Part shown: positions 41,589 to 50,529 of the stretch, one piece after another
How the letters are laid out: every line of letters begins with the position of its first letter
Position numbering within the stretch: the first letter of the stretch is position 1
DNA from: Micromonospora luteifusca
GTDB taxonomy: Bacteria > Actinomycetota > Actinomycetes > Mycobacteriales > Micromonosporaceae
DNA: 64,000 nt
Direction of reading: 5' to 3'
Assembly (NCBI RefSeq): GCF_016907275.1
Contig: NZ_JAFBBP010000001.1
Span: forward strand, 3,834,001-3,898,000
Program-made: the position numbers and the translations under genes
The notes under the pieces: model-generated
The model's database searches: none
What the model saw: only the letters and a program-made list of their open reading frames with translations
Told to the model about the DNA's origin: nothing

Positions 41589-42407
41589 CTAACGACCCTT
41601 CTGTCGGACGATGCGGTTGCCGGCGTCGAGGCACTGTTCGACGTACCGGTCGGCGGCCGGACGCAGGCGGGCCGCGTGCCGGTCGAAGAAACTGGCCGCG
41701 GCGGTGCCGGGCCAGCGTTCGGGCAGCAGCGCCGGGGGCAGTTGCGGGTCCCGGAAGAGGAAGGTACGCCACGCGTGCACGAGCCGGAACCGGGTCGCGT
41801 ACGCCTCCTCGTCGCTGCTGCGCGCGGTGACGGCGGCGAGCAGCGGGCGCTGGTCGGCGACGAAGCGTTCGTAGGCGTGGCCGATCTCGCTCAGGTTCCA
41901 GGCCCGGCGGACCACGCCCATCGCCCCGGGTGTGCCGGAGAAGTGGGCGGCGGTGAACCGCTCGAACCGGATGCCGGCCTCGGCGAGTAGCAGGTCGACG
42001 TCCTCGGCGGGACGGGTCGCGACCCAGGTCTGCTCGTCGAGAGTGCCGTAGCCGAGGAAGGTCAGGTTGGCGGCGAGCCGCTGCCGGTCCCGTCGGGAGC
42101 CCGGAGCATCCAACACCAGCAGATCGAACCGGCCGTCCCAGGTGACCCGGCCGGTCCGGTAGATCCGGGCGGCTGCTTCGTCGAGTCGCCGGGCGGCTTT
42201 CGGTGTGATCGAATATCCCGGTCCGGAGGCCAACCGGAGTGGCTCGAGCCAGCCCTGACGCACCATCCGGGACACGGCGGTGCGAACGGCTGGCGGTGCG
42301 ATTCCCAGCGGCGCCAGTAGCTTGACCAGGGCGGCAACCGGTGCGCGGCCACCCTTCGGACGGAGGTGGTCGCCGTACAGGTCGAAGAGTGCCGACCGTG
42401 CCTGCAT
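41589..42407 (-). CDS. paaX: PaaX-family transcriptional repressor
   Basis: A 272-aa regulator. The PaaX N-terminal winged helix (S-A-L-F-D-L-Y-G-D-H, then P-P-A-V-R-T-A-V-S-R-M-V-R-Q-G-W-L) is followed by PaaX central and C-terminal domains. PaaX responds to phenylacetyl-CoA. ATG 42407 lies 8 nt after CACAAT (possible leaderless). It heads a two-gene operon with the PaaG-like enzyme, so it probably autoregulates. Confidence 0.88.
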   Translation of the reverse strand: MQARSALFDLYGDHLRPKGGRAPVAALVKLLAPLGIAPPAVRTAVSRMVRQGWLEPLRLASGPGYSITPKAARRLDEAAARIYRTGRVTWDGRFDLLVLDAPGSRRDRQRLAANLTFLGYGTLDEQTWVATRPAEDVDLLLAEAGIRFERFTAAHFSGTPGAMGVVRRAWNLSEIGHAYERFVADQRPLLAAVTARSSDEEAYATRFRLVHAWRTFLFRDPQLPPALLPERWPGTAAASFFDRHAARLRPAADRYVEQCLDAGNRIVRQKGR

Positions 42408-42597
42408 GACCGCACATTGTGACAGGCCTTCTCAAGATAAGCTAGATGCTGTTACATCAATGCTGCTCCGGTTTGGGTCCGGCGGTGTTCATCAGGGAAA
42501 ATCGTTGGTCGACACCCCCGCGACCGTTGCGGGTGGTCGTGACGAAGTGGCTGTGGGGCAACCCACCGACCCTGGTGTAGGTCTGAGGGGAGACAAC

Positions 42598-42765
42598 ATG
42601 GCGGCGATGAAGCCGCGGACGGGCGACGGTCCGCTGGAAGTCACCAAGGAGGGGCGGGGCATCGTCATGCGGGTCCCGCTGGAGGGCGGTGGCCGGCTCG
42701 TCGTCGAGATGACTCCCGACGAGGCCAACGCGCTCGGTGACGCGTTGAAGGCAGCGGCCGGCTGA
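42598..42765 (+). CDS. DUF3117 small protein (Rv1211-like)
   Basis: A 55-aa protein, M-A-A-M-K-P-R-T-G-D-G-P-L, very strongly conserved in actinobacteria. ATG 42598 has GAGGGGAG upstream. Function unknown. In mycobacteria the equivalent gene follows tagA; here four genes (DUF1501 to paaX) plus a hypothetical separate them. Followed by two tandem hairpins. Confidence 0.9.
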   Translation: MAAMKPRTGDGPLEVTKEGRGIVMRVPLEGGGRLVVEMTPDEANALGDALKAAAG

Positions 42766-42776
42766 GTAAGGAGTGG

Positions 42777-42800
42777 TCCGGGCGGCTCAGGCCGCCCGGA
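42777..42800 (+). terminator. Terminator hairpin 1 after DUF3117 gene
   Basis: TCCGGGCGGC-tcag-GCCGCCCGGA, a perfect 10-bp stem starting 12 nt after the stop. Confidence 0.75.
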
Positions 42801-42812
42801 ACGTTCTTCGGA

Positions 42813-42845
42813 CCCTGAGCCACCGGTATCGCCGGTGGCTCAGGG
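42813..42845 (+). terminator. Terminator hairpin 2, upstream of pepA
   Basis: Perfect 14-bp stem (42813-42826 with 42832-42845) and a 5-nt loop, 12 nt after the first hairpin. Either a second terminator or a structured pepA leader. Confidence 0.7.
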
Positions 42846-42912
42846 CCTTCATCGGCGCGGGCAGGCGGGCTCGCTTCCGCTCCGCGACACTTTTCTGGAG
42901 GTACGGTTCCGC

Positions 42913-44400
42913 GTGCTCGCCATCCGTCTCATCGCCGAGCCCGACCGGCTCGACGTCCTCGTACTGCCTGTCCGCCCCGCTGATCCGGCGGCGGCAGGCG
43001 ACACCTCGGCCGAGCCCGTGTCGACCGCCGTGGCACCCCCCGGCGGCACGGCCGACGAGGTCGCCGCGTTGGTGCCGGCGGCCCGACTGACCGGCCGAGC
43101 CGGCGAAATCCACACTCAACTGCGCCCCGGGGCTACTCCCGGCCGGCTACTGCTGCTCGGCATCGGCGACGGCGACGAGGCGGCCTGGCGGACGGCCGGC
43201 GCCGCCCTGGCCCGCTCCGCAGCGAGTGAGACGCATATCACCATCGCCCTGCCGGCCGAGGTGACCCCGGCCGCGGTACGCGGGTTGGCCGAGGGGCTGC
43301 TGCTCGCCCCGTACCGGTTCCGGATGACCACGGCAGGCGACTCCCCGGCGCTCAGCGACGTCGATCTGCTGCTCGCCGACCCGGCGGCCTTCGAGGCCAC
43401 CGTCGCCACGGCCCGGACCACCGCGGCGATGACCAACCTCGCCCGTGACCTGACCAACACCCCCTCCTCGGTGAAGACCCCGCAGTGGTTCGCCGACCAG
43501 GTGGCGTCCGCCGCGGCCGACCTGCCCGACCTGCGACTGCGGGTCCGTGGCCCGGACGAGCTGGCCGCCGAGGGCTTCGGTGGAATCCTCGCCGTGGGCG
43601 GCGGTTCGGCCAGCGGCCCCCGGCTCGTCGAGCTGGACTGGCATCCGGCCGACGCCCGCACGCACGTGGTGCTGATCGGCAAGGGCATCACCTTCGACAC
43701 CGGCGGCATCTCGATCAAGCCGGTGCCGGCGATGAAACTGATGCGCAAGGACATGGCCGGCGCCGCCGCGGTCGTCGCCGCCACCCTTGGCGCCGCCGCG
43801 CTGCGACTGCCGATCCGGGTCACCACGCTGGCCCCGCTCGCCGAGAACATGGTCAGCGGCTCGGCGTTCCGCCCCGGCGACGTCATCCGGCACTACGGCG
43901 GCACGACCAGCGAGACGACCAACTCCGACGCCGAGGGCCGACTGGTCCTCGCCGACGCTCTGGCGTACGCGGTGCAGCAGCTCGAACCGGACCTGCTGCT
44001 CGACCTGGCCACCCTCACCGGTGCCAACTCGGTGGCGCTGGGCAAGCGCACCGCCGCCCTGTACAGCGAGAACGACCAACTGGCCGCCGACGTGCTGGCC
44101 GCGGCCGAGGCGGCCGGCGAGTCGGCGTGGCGGATGCCCCTGCACAACGACTACGTCGAGTACCTGGGCAGCGAGATCGCGGACCTCTACAGCGCACCGG
44201 CACAGGGTGCCGGCTCGGTGTTGGCCGCGCTCTACCTTCGCGAGTTCACCGGCGAACTACGGGACCGTTGGCTGCACCTGGACATGTCGGCCCCGTCCTG
44301 GGCGGACGGCGATCACGCCGAGATCAGCCGCGGCGCCACCGGCTGGGGCGTCCGGTGGTTGCTGCGGTGGCTGGCCAGCACTTCCGAAACGCGCTCGTAG
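42913..44400 (+). CDS. pepA: Leucyl aminopeptidase (M17)
   Basis: A 495-aa cytosolic di-metal aminopeptidase. The N-terminal macrodomain-like part (1-160) is followed by the catalytic part with G-K-G-I-T-F-D-T-G-G-I-S-I-K-P (metal Lys and Asp) and the M17 signature N-S-D-A-E-G-R-L. The N-S-D variant replaces the usual N-T-D. GTG 42913, about 12 nt after GGAGG, is chosen because upstream in-frame starts fall inside the terminator hairpin. Convergent with the methyltransferase at 7 bp. Confidence 0.92.
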   Translation: MLAIRLIAEPDRLDVLVLPVRPADPAAAGDTSAEPVSTAVAPPGGTADEVAALVPAARLTGRAGEIHTQLRPGATPGRLLLLGIGDGDEAAWRTAGAALARSAASETHITIALPAEVTPAAVRGLAEGLLLAPYRFRMTTAGDSPALSDVDLLLADPAAFEATVATARTTAAMTNLARDLTNTPSSVKTPQWFADQVASAAADLPDLRLRVRGPDELAAEGFGGILAVGGGSASGPRLVELDWHPADARTHVVLIGKGITFDTGGISIKPVPAMKLMRKDMAGAAAVVAATLGAAALRLPIRVTTLAPLAENMVSGSAFRPGDVIRHYGGTTSETTNSDAEGRLVLADALAYAVQQLEPDLLLDLATLTGANSVALGKRTAALYSENDQLAADVLAAAEAAGESAWRMPLHNDYVEYLGSEIADLYSAPAQGAGSVLAALYLREFTGELRDRWLHLDMSAPSWADGDHAEISRGATGWGVRWLLRWLASTSETRS

Positions 44401-44407
44401 GCGCGGA

Positions 44408-45103
44408 TCAGCACTTCACCGCGGCGAGCACCCCGTGCCCGACCGGAAGCAGCGCGGGGATCCAGTGTTCCGACTCCCGCACCGCTTTGATCGTCTCGCG
44501 GACCGTCACCGTCTCCGCGTCCCGGGCGGCCGGGTCACCGATCCGGCCGCTCGCGAGGACGCCGTTGAGGGCGAGCACGCCTCCCGGGCGCAACAGCCGC
44601 AGCGCCGCCTCCACGCAGGCATGGAAGCCGGTCGCCTCCGCGTCCACGAAGACCAGGTCGTACGCGCCGTCGGCGAGCCGGGGCAGCACCTCGAGCGCAC
44701 GGCCGGTGATGATCCGCGTACGGCCGGCCGCGAAGCCCGCCTCGGCGAAGATCCGCCGGGCGATCCGCTGGTGTTCCACCTCCAGGTCGATGGTGGTGAG
44801 CACGCCGTCGGCACGCATGCCGCGCAGCAACCAGACCCCGCTCACTCCGGTGCCGGTGCCGATCTCCACCACCGCGCGGGCGTTGCCGGCGGCGGCCAGC
44901 AGCCGCAGCGCGGCTCCCGCGCCGGGGGTGACCGCGTCGAGGCCCACCTCCAGGGCCAGGCTGCGGGCGGTGCGGAGCACGAGATCCTCGGTGACGTAAG
45001 ACTCGGCGAACTGCTGAGCCTGGACCGTCGAACTGCCGGAACCGGCGACCGTGGCGATGGGGCACCTCCGGGGGCGGTGCGTGGTGCGGGGGCGGGTTGG
45101 CAC
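44408..45103 (-). CDS. SAM-dependent O-methyltransferase (Rv1220c-like)
   Basis: A class I methyltransferase of the O-methyltransferase-3/CCoAOMT type: V-V-E-I-G-T-G-T-G-V-S-G-V (SAM loop), D-L-V-F-V-D-A-E (metal Asp), and Y-V-T-E-D near the N-terminus. Given as 231 aa from GTG 45103, which lies only 4 nt after a TACGCT -10. However, GGAGG is 6 nt upstream of an ATC codon at 45058 where the conserved sequence begins, so initiation may really be there (216 aa). Rv1220c occupies this position next to sigE in mycobacteria. Confidence 0.82.
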   Translation of the reverse strand: MPTRPRTTHRPRRCPIATVAGSGSSTVQAQQFAESYVTEDLVLRTARSLALEVGLDAVTPGAGAALRLLAAAGNARAVVEIGTGTGVSGVWLLRGMRADGVLTTIDLEVEHQRIARRIFAEAGFAAGRTRIITGRALEVLPRLADGAYDLVFVDAEATGFHACVEAALRLLRPGGVLALNGVLASGRIGDPAARDAETVTVRETIKAVRESEHWIPALLPVGHGVLAAVKC

Positions 45104-45291
45104 TGTGAGCGTAGAGGCGACCGTCGTGGGGCGCAGCCGCGCCTCCGCCTGTTGCGATCACCGGGGCAACCGCTGACTCCACCGCGTGCATCCGTGCAAT
45201 CCTGGAGGCGGTATCCCGTCAGCCGCGACCAAACCGGCCCGTGGCCGGGCGACGCGGCGCGGGATCCGGGGACGGACTGGGAGGCACCGAC

Positions 45292-46794
45292 GTGACCGAC
45301 GGCTGGGAGTGGCGCCGGGGCGGTGAGACTCCGGCTCCGGCGCGACCGCCCGGGGCAGGGGCCCCGCCGGGATCGCCGACCACACCAGGGGCCGGCAGTA
45401 CGCCCGCTGTGCCGCCAGGCAACACGCCTGTTGCGCCGGCCGGCAGCACACCCGCCGTGCCGCCCGGCAGCCCGTATATCGGACCGCCCGGCGGCACGTG
45501 GCCGTCCGGGCACCCGCCGGTGGCGGGTGTGCCGCCCGTCGGGCCGTCGCCGAGTTGGCCCTCACCGGCCGCGGGCGGGCCGGGCGCGGCCGGTGCTTCG
45601 CCCTGGTGGTCGGACGCGCTCGCCGATCCATGGCGGGACCCGGCGGCACCGACCGCGGTGGTGGTGCCCGGGGTGGTGGCAGCCGGCACCGAGCCCGAGC
45701 CGGTCACCGATCCGGACGCGCCGGGCCGGCCGACGCTGCGCCACCTGTTGCTCATCCCCGTGATCACCGCGTTGCTGGCCGGCACTCTCGGCGGCGCGCT
45801 GGGTTACGCGTTCGCGGTGCGTGGCGGCGCCGGTGGGGTGGTGCTCGGCGGTGCGCCGGCGGAGGCTCCAGCGCTGGCCCAGCGCAAGCCGGAGTCGCTG
45901 GCCGGTGTCGCCGAACGTGTCCTGCCCAGCGTGGTCACCGTCCGGGTGAGCAGCCTCGGTGGGACCAGTGAGGGCTCCGGCTTCATCGCCACCGCCGACG
46001 GCCATGTGATCACCAACGACCACGTGGTTGCCGGTGGCACTGGCAAGGCCTCGGTGGTCTTCAACGACGGCACCACCGCGTCGGCGACCGTCGTCGGTCG
46101 GGACCCGGAGTCGGACATCGCGGTGATCAAGGTAAGTCGTCAAGGGCTGCGGCCGGTGGAGTTCGGTGACTCCGACGCGCTGGCGGTCGGCGACCCGGTG
46201 CTCGCCATCGGCTCGCCGCTGTCGCTGGCCAACACGGTCACCGCCGGCATCGTGAGTGCCTTGGACCGGACGATGCAGGCCGGCGAGCCGGGTGGCCCCG
46301 TGCGCTACTACGCGGCCATCCAGACCGACGCCGCGGTCAACCACGGCAACTCGGGCGGCCCGTTGGTCGACGGCGCCGGGCGGGTGGTCGGGGTGAACTC
46401 CACTATCAAGTCACTGGTCGCCGAGGGGCAGGAGGCGGGCAACATCGGGCTCGCCTTCGCCATCCCGATCAACCAGGCCAAACGGGTGACCCAGGACATC
46501 ATCGGCACCGGCAAGGCCCGGCGTACGGTGATCGGCGCCCGGGCGGACGGCCCGACCGGGGCCGCCGGGGGTGGCTTGCGACTGGCGGAGGTGGAGCCGT
46601 CCGGTCCGGCGGACAGCGCCGGGTTGAAGGCCGGCGATGTGATCCTCAAGATCAATGGACGGCCGATGACCGAGCCGACGGACCTGACCGCGTTGGTCCG
46701 GAAATTCGCGCCGGGTTCGGTGGTGACCGTCGAGTTTCGGCGGGGCTCCGACCGGCAGAACACGTCGGTGACTCTCGCCGCGGACGCAAAGTGA
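45292..46794 (+). CDS. htrA: HtrA/DegP-like membrane serine protease with PDZ domain
   Basis: A 500-aa protein. A Pro/Gly-rich cytoplasmic N-terminus (1-145) precedes one TM (about 153-177). The trypsin-like domain has His244 (T-N-D-H-V-V), Asp275 (E-S-D-I-A-V-I-K) and Ser354 (G-N-S-G-G-P-L), and a PDZ domain follows (about 415-490). Degrades or refolds misfolded envelope proteins. GTG 45292 has GGGAGG upstream; a GTG at 45241 is rejected. Upstream of tatB as in M. tuberculosis Rv1223-Rv1224, but sigE-rseA are absent. Confidence 0.92.
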   Translation: MTDGWEWRRGGETPAPARPPGAGAPPGSPTTPGAGSTPAVPPGNTPVAPAGSTPAVPPGSPYIGPPGGTWPSGHPPVAGVPPVGPSPSWPSPAAGGPGAAGASPWWSDALADPWRDPAAPTAVVVPGVVAAGTEPEPVTDPDAPGRPTLRHLLLIPVITALLAGTLGGALGYAFAVRGGAGGVVLGGAPAEAPALAQRKPESLAGVAERVLPSVVTVRVSSLGGTSEGSGFIATADGHVITNDHVVAGGTGKASVVFNDGTTASATVVGRDPESDIAVIKVSRQGLRPVEFGDSDALAVGDPVLAIGSPLSLANTVTAGIVSALDRTMQAGEPGGPVRYYAAIQTDAAVNHGNSGGPLVDGAGRVVGVNSTIKSLVAEGQEAGNIGLAFAIPINQAKRVTQDIIGTGKARRTVIGARADGPTGAAGGGLRLAEVEPSGPADSAGLKAGDVILKINGRPMTEPTDLTALVRKFAPGSVVTVEFRRGSDRQNTSVTLAADAK

Positions 46795-46870
46795 ACAGTG
46801 GCTCACCCCTTGCCCGAACGCCATCCGGCGTGCGTAGTCTTGCTGCTGACGCCGAGAGGAGGCCAGCGGG

Positions 46871-47293
46871 ATGTTCGACAACCTGAACTGGTGGGAGATC
46901 GGGGCGCTGCTGCTCCTGGCGCTGCTGATCTTCGGTGATCGGCTGCCCGCAGTCATCACCGACGGCCTGCGGCTGGTGCGCAATCTGCGCAACATGGCTC
47001 GCAACGCCACCGGCGACCTGAGTCGCGAGCTGGGCACCGACATCCAGCTGGAGGATCTGCACCCGAAAGCGTTCATCCGCAAGCACCTCCTCAGCGAGGA
47101 GGACGAGGCGGCGATCCGCAAGCCGTTGCAGGGCGTCTACGACAACCTGCGTGCGGACGTCAGCGGCGTGCACGACGACCTGAAGGACGTGGCCAGCGCT
47201 GCGGACCCCCGGTCGAACGGGACCCGGTCCGGCACGGCCACCAGCAGCTCCTCGGCGCCGGCGCCCCGCGTCAGCTACGACGACGCCACCTGA
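46871..47293 (+). CDS. tatB: Twin-arginine translocase subunit TatB
   Basis: A 140-aa protein. An N-terminal TM with W-W-E-I-G-A-L-L-L-L-A-L-L-I-F-G-D-R-L-P (F-G-x-x-x-L-P hallmark) precedes the amphipathic helix L-R-L-V-R-N-L-R-N-M. The tail is long and acidic to Ser-rich. Forms the Tat receptor with TatC, which is encoded elsewhere. ATG with GAGAGGAGG; TAGTCT about 30 nt upstream may be its own -10. Followed by a terminator. Confidence 0.92.
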   Translation: MFDNLNWWEIGALLLLALLIFGDRLPAVITDGLRLVRNLRNMARNATGDLSRELGTDIQLEDLHPKAFIRKHLLSEEDEAAIRKPLQGVYDNLRADVSGVHDDLKDVASAADPRSNGTRSGTATSSSSAPAPRVSYDDAT

Positions 47294-47308
47294 CCGAGTC
47301 GTAATGTG

Positions 47309-47342
47309 ATCAGCCCGCCGGCCGAGTGGCCAGCGGGCTGAT
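47309..47342. terminator. Terminator between convergent tatB and mrp
   Basis: ATCAGCCCGC (47309-47318) pairs perfectly with GCGGGCTGAT (47333-47342), extended by inner GGCC/GGCC pairs. Usable in both directions. Confidence 0.8.
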
Positions 47343-47356
47343 GGCGTTTCAGACGG

Positions 47357-48505
47357 TCAGCGCCCGGCGGGCTTGAGGCCGAGCGGCTTGCCGAGCAGCG
47401 ACTCGCGGCGCAGCGCGAGCCGGTCGGCGATCGTGCCGAGTGCCTGCGCGGCCGGGGACTCCGGTTCGGCCAGCACGATCGGGTTGCCGGCGTCGCCAGC
47501 CTCGCGGACCCGGGTGTCCAGCGGGATCTGACCGAGCAGCGGCACCTGCGCGCCGATGGTCCGGCTCAGCGACTCGGCGACGGCCGTACCACCGCCAGCG
47601 CCGAAGATCTCCATCCGGGAGCCGTCCGGCAACTCCAGCCAGGACATGTTCTCGATGACGCCGACCACCCGCTGGTGGGTCTGCAGGGCGATCGCACCGG
47701 CCCGTTCCGCGACCTCGGCGGCGGCGGTCTGCGGGGTGGTGACGATCAGGATCTCCGAGTTGGGCAGCAACTGGGCCAGCGAGATGGCCACGTCGCCCGT
47801 GCCCGGAGGCAGGTCGAGCAGGAGCACGTCCAGGTCGCCCCAGTAGACGTCGGCCAGGAACTGCTGCAACGCCCGGTGCAGCATCGGGCCGCGCCACACC
47901 ACGGCGGCGTTGCCAGAGGTGAACATGCCGATGGAGATCACCTTCACGCCGTGCGACTGCGGCGGCATGATCATGTCTTCGACGCGGGTGGGCCGGGCCT
48001 CCGTGCCGAGCATCCGGGGCACCGAGTGACCGTAGATGTCCGCGTCGACCACACCGACGGAGAGCCCACGAGCGGCGAGCGCCGCCGCCAGGTTGACCGT
48101 CACGCTGGACTTGCCGACGCCACCCTTGCCGCTGGCCACCGCGTACACGCGGGTGCGGGAGCCGGGCTGGGCGAACGGGATGACCGGCTCCTCGGTGGCG
48201 CCGCCACCGCGCAGCTGCGACTGCAACGACTGGCGCTGCTCGGGGCTCATCACACCAAAGTCGATCTCGACGCCGGTCACGCCGGGCACCGCGGCGACTG
48301 CTGCGGTGATGTCGTTACGCAGCTTGTCCTTGAGCGGGCAGCCGGCGACGGTGAGCAGCAGCTCGACCCGTACGACGCCACTGGCAGCGATCGTGGCGGA
48401 GCGGACCATGCCCAGCTCGGTGATGGGCCGGCGGATCTCCGGGTCGTTGACGGTGGCCAGGGCGGCCTGGATCGCGTCCTCGACGGTGCTCACTGGTGCT
48501 GACAT
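47357..48505 (-). CDS. mrp: Mrp/ApbC-type P-loop ATPase, Fe-S cluster carrier
   Basis: A 382-aa protein. An N-terminal MIP18/DUF59 domain (about 1-95; D-P-E-I-R-R-P-I-T-E-L, A-G-C-P-L) is fused to a Mrp NTPase with the deviant Walker A G-K-G-G-V-G-K-S-S (about 124-132) and L-D-L-P-P-G-T-G-D. The C-x-x-C pair used for cluster binding in many Mrp proteins is not visible after E-I-F-G-A-G-G-G. Equivalent to Rv1229c. ATG/GTG 48505. Confidence 0.92.
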   Translation of the reverse strand: MSAPVSTVEDAIQAALATVNDPEIRRPITELGMVRSATIAASGVVRVELLLTVAGCPLKDKLRNDITAAVAAVPGVTGVEIDFGVMSPEQRQSLQSQLRGGGATEEPVIPFAQPGSRTRVYAVASGKGGVGKSSVTVNLAAALAARGLSVGVVDADIYGHSVPRMLGTEARPTRVEDMIMPPQSHGVKVISIGMFTSGNAAVVWRGPMLHRALQQFLADVYWGDLDVLLLDLPPGTGDVAISLAQLLPNSEILIVTTPQTAAAEVAERAGAIALQTHQRVVGVIENMSWLELPDGSRMEIFGAGGGTAVAESLSRTIGAQVPLLGQIPLDTRVREAGDAGNPIVLAEPESPAAQALGTIADRLALRRESLLGKPLGLKPAGR

Positions 48506-48592
48506 GCCCGCAATGCTACGTCGCGGGGCATCCGCCGCCGCTGTTGCCCGGGATGGTGTGAGCCAATCGATGACCCCGCCTCGAAGAGCTGG

Positions 48593-49243
48593 TCAGCCGT
48601 CCGAGCGGCGCGGCCCGGTGCCGTCCGGCCGGGCGTCCCGGACAAAGTCGCCGTCCAGGTCGTCGCGTGGTTCGTCCAGGCCGACGCCATCGGTCGGCCG
48701 TTGACCACGTTTCTCCTGCCGGCTGTCCTTCTCCTGCTGGCGGCGCTCCAGCCGCTGCCGGCGCTGCCCCATCTCGTCCAGTTCCTCGGCCAGCCGGGCC
48801 AGCTCGGAGCGGAGGAAGTCGCGGGTGGCGACCTCGCCCAGGGCGATCCGCAGTGCCGCGATCTCCCGGGCCAGGTACTCGGTGTCCGCCTTCTGGGCGG
48901 TGGCTCGCCGCCGGTCCTCCTCCAGGGCCACCCGGTCCCGGTCCGCCTGCCGGTTCTGCGCCAGCAGGATCAGCGGCGCCGCGTAGCTGGCCTGCAACGA
49001 CAGCACCAGGGTCAGGAACGTGAAGGTGTACGGGTCGAAGCGCAGGTCCGGCGGTGCCAACGTGTTCCAGACGAACCAGATCGTGATCACCACCGTCATG
49101 ACGACGATGAAGTTCGCGGTCCCCATGCCCCGGGCGATGCCCTCCGACCAGCGGCCGAACGCCTCCGCGTCGAACCGGGGGAGTTTGATGCCCCGCGGCT
49201 CGCGGGGCTGGTCGAGCCGTTCGTTCCGCCGCTGCTCAGCCAT
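48593..49243 (-). CDS. DUF1003 membrane protein (Rv1231c-like)
   Basis: A 216-aa protein. Two TM segments (about 44-62 and 75-95) with F-D-P-Y-T-F-T-F-L-T-L-V-L-S-L-Q-A-S-Y form DUF1003. A long charged, probably coiled-coil C-terminus follows (about 100-175), then a disordered tail. The start ATG lies inside the 3' end of the MgtE_N/CBS gene (8-nt overlap), so the pair is translationally coupled, as in mycobacteria. Confidence 0.9.
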   Translation of the reverse strand: MAEQRRNERLDQPREPRGIKLPRFDAEAFGRWSEGIARGMGTANFIVVMTVVITIWFVWNTLAPPDLRFDPYTFTFLTLVLSLQASYAAPLILLAQNRQADRDRVALEEDRRRATAQKADTEYLAREIAALRIALGEVATRDFLRSELARLAEELDEMGQRRQRLERRQQEKDSRQEKRGQRPTDGVGLDEPRDDLDGDFVRDARPDGTGPRRSDG

Positions 49244-50522
49244 CCGCGCCGTCCAGCGTCGCGTCGGTGGTGCCCGGGGCGGCCAGGGTGTCGCGGTCCC
49301 GCCAGTCCCGAGGCAGCGAGTGGTCCAGGACGTCGTCCACCGTCACGGCACCGACCAGCCGGTTGTTCCGGTCGATCACCGGCATGGCGACCAGGTCGTA
49401 GGTGGCCATGCGGCGGGTGATCTCCGGTAGCGGGGTGGTCGGGCGCAGCGGGTCGATGTCGTTGACCACCACCTTGCCCAGCAGGTCCGCCGGCGGTTCG
49501 CGCAGCAGCGCCTGGAAGTGCACCATGCCCAGGTAGCGGCCGGTCGGGGTGTTCTGTGGTGCCCGGGTCACGAAGACCTGCGCGGCGACGGCGGGGGAGA
49601 GCTGTGGCTCCCGGATCCGGGCCAGCGCCTCGGCGACGGTGGCGTCCGGCGGCAGGATCACCGGCTCCGAGGTCATCACACTGCCCGCCGTGCCGGGCGT
49701 GTACTTGAGGAGCTGACGCACCGGGTCGGCCTCGTCCGGCTCCATCAGGTCCAGCAGCACGTCCTGCTCCGGTGGGGGCAGCTCGTTGAGCAGGTCCGCG
49801 GCGTCGTCCGGGTCCATCTCCTCCAGCACGTCCGCGGCCCGCTCCCGGTCCAGCGCCGCGAGAATCTCCACCTGGTCGTGCTCCGGCAACTCGCTGAGCA
49901 CGTCGGCGAGTCGCTCGTCGTCCAGCGCGGCCGCCACCTCGTTACGCCGTGCGTCGGGCAGGTCCTGCAACGCGTTGGCCAGGTCGGCCGGGCGCATGTC
50001 CTCCAGGACGGCGAGGAGATTCGCCGTACCCCGGTTGTCGGCGATGCCGCTGAGCCCGCGCACCCGGTCCCATTCGACCTGGTGCAGGTGGCCGCGGCGG
50101 GTGAGCCGCCCGGTCTGCTCGCGTACGGCGACACGGGTCAGCGACCACTCACCACCACGGGTGCACTCCATCGCGATGTCCACGACCGCGCCGGGCTGGC
50201 CGCCCGGGTCGATCTGCACCCGCCGGTCCAACAGTTCCTGGAGCACCAGCAACTCGTTCGGGCGCTTCTCGAACCGGCGCAGGTTGAGGGTGCCGGAGCC
50301 GAGCACCACGGCGTCCGCGTCGATGGAGGTGATCCGGTTGATGGACAGGAAGATCCGCCGACGCATCGGCATCTCGGCGACGAGGCCCACCACCTCCGGT
50401 GGTCGCTTGGTCGCCCGTAGTCGTGCCACGGCGTCACGAACCCGGCCCACCTGATCGCCGTTCGGGTCGAAGACGGCGACTCCGGCGAGACGGGCGATGT
50501 AGACCCGGGTCGGCGTGCTCAC
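49236..50522 (-). CDS. MgtE_N and CBS-domain protein with PRC-like N-terminus (Rv1232c-like)
   Basis: A 428-aa cytosolic protein. N-terminal PRC-barrel-like region (about 1-150), MgtE intracellular N domain (about 165-285; repeated A-D-V-L, E-E-M-D-P-D-D-A-A-D-L-L) and two CBS motifs (about 290-405; P-V-I-D-R-N-N-R-L-V-G-A-V-T-V-D-D). It has no MgtE transport TM domain, so it is a sensor-like relative, not a channel. GTG 50522 lies 7 nt after TAGGCT (leaderless); GTG 50528 is the alternative. Confidence 0.88.
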   Translation of the reverse strand: MSTPTRVYIARLAGVAVFDPNGDQVGRVRDAVARLRATKRPPEVVGLVAEMPMRRRIFLSINRITSIDADAVVLGSGTLNLRRFEKRPNELLVLQELLDRRVQIDPGGQPGAVVDIAMECTRGGEWSLTRVAVREQTGRLTRRGHLHQVEWDRVRGLSGIADNRGTANLLAVLEDMRPADLANALQDLPDARRNEVAAALDDERLADVLSELPEHDQVEILAALDRERAADVLEEMDPDDAADLLNELPPPEQDVLLDLMEPDEADPVRQLLKYTPGTAGSVMTSEPVILPPDATVAEALARIREPQLSPAVAAQVFVTRAPQNTPTGRYLGMVHFQALLREPPADLLGKVVVNDIDPLRPTTPLPEITRRMATYDLVAMPVIDRNNRLVGAVTVDDVLDHSLPRDWRDRDTLAAPGTTDATLDGADG

Positions 50523-50529
50523 GGGCACC

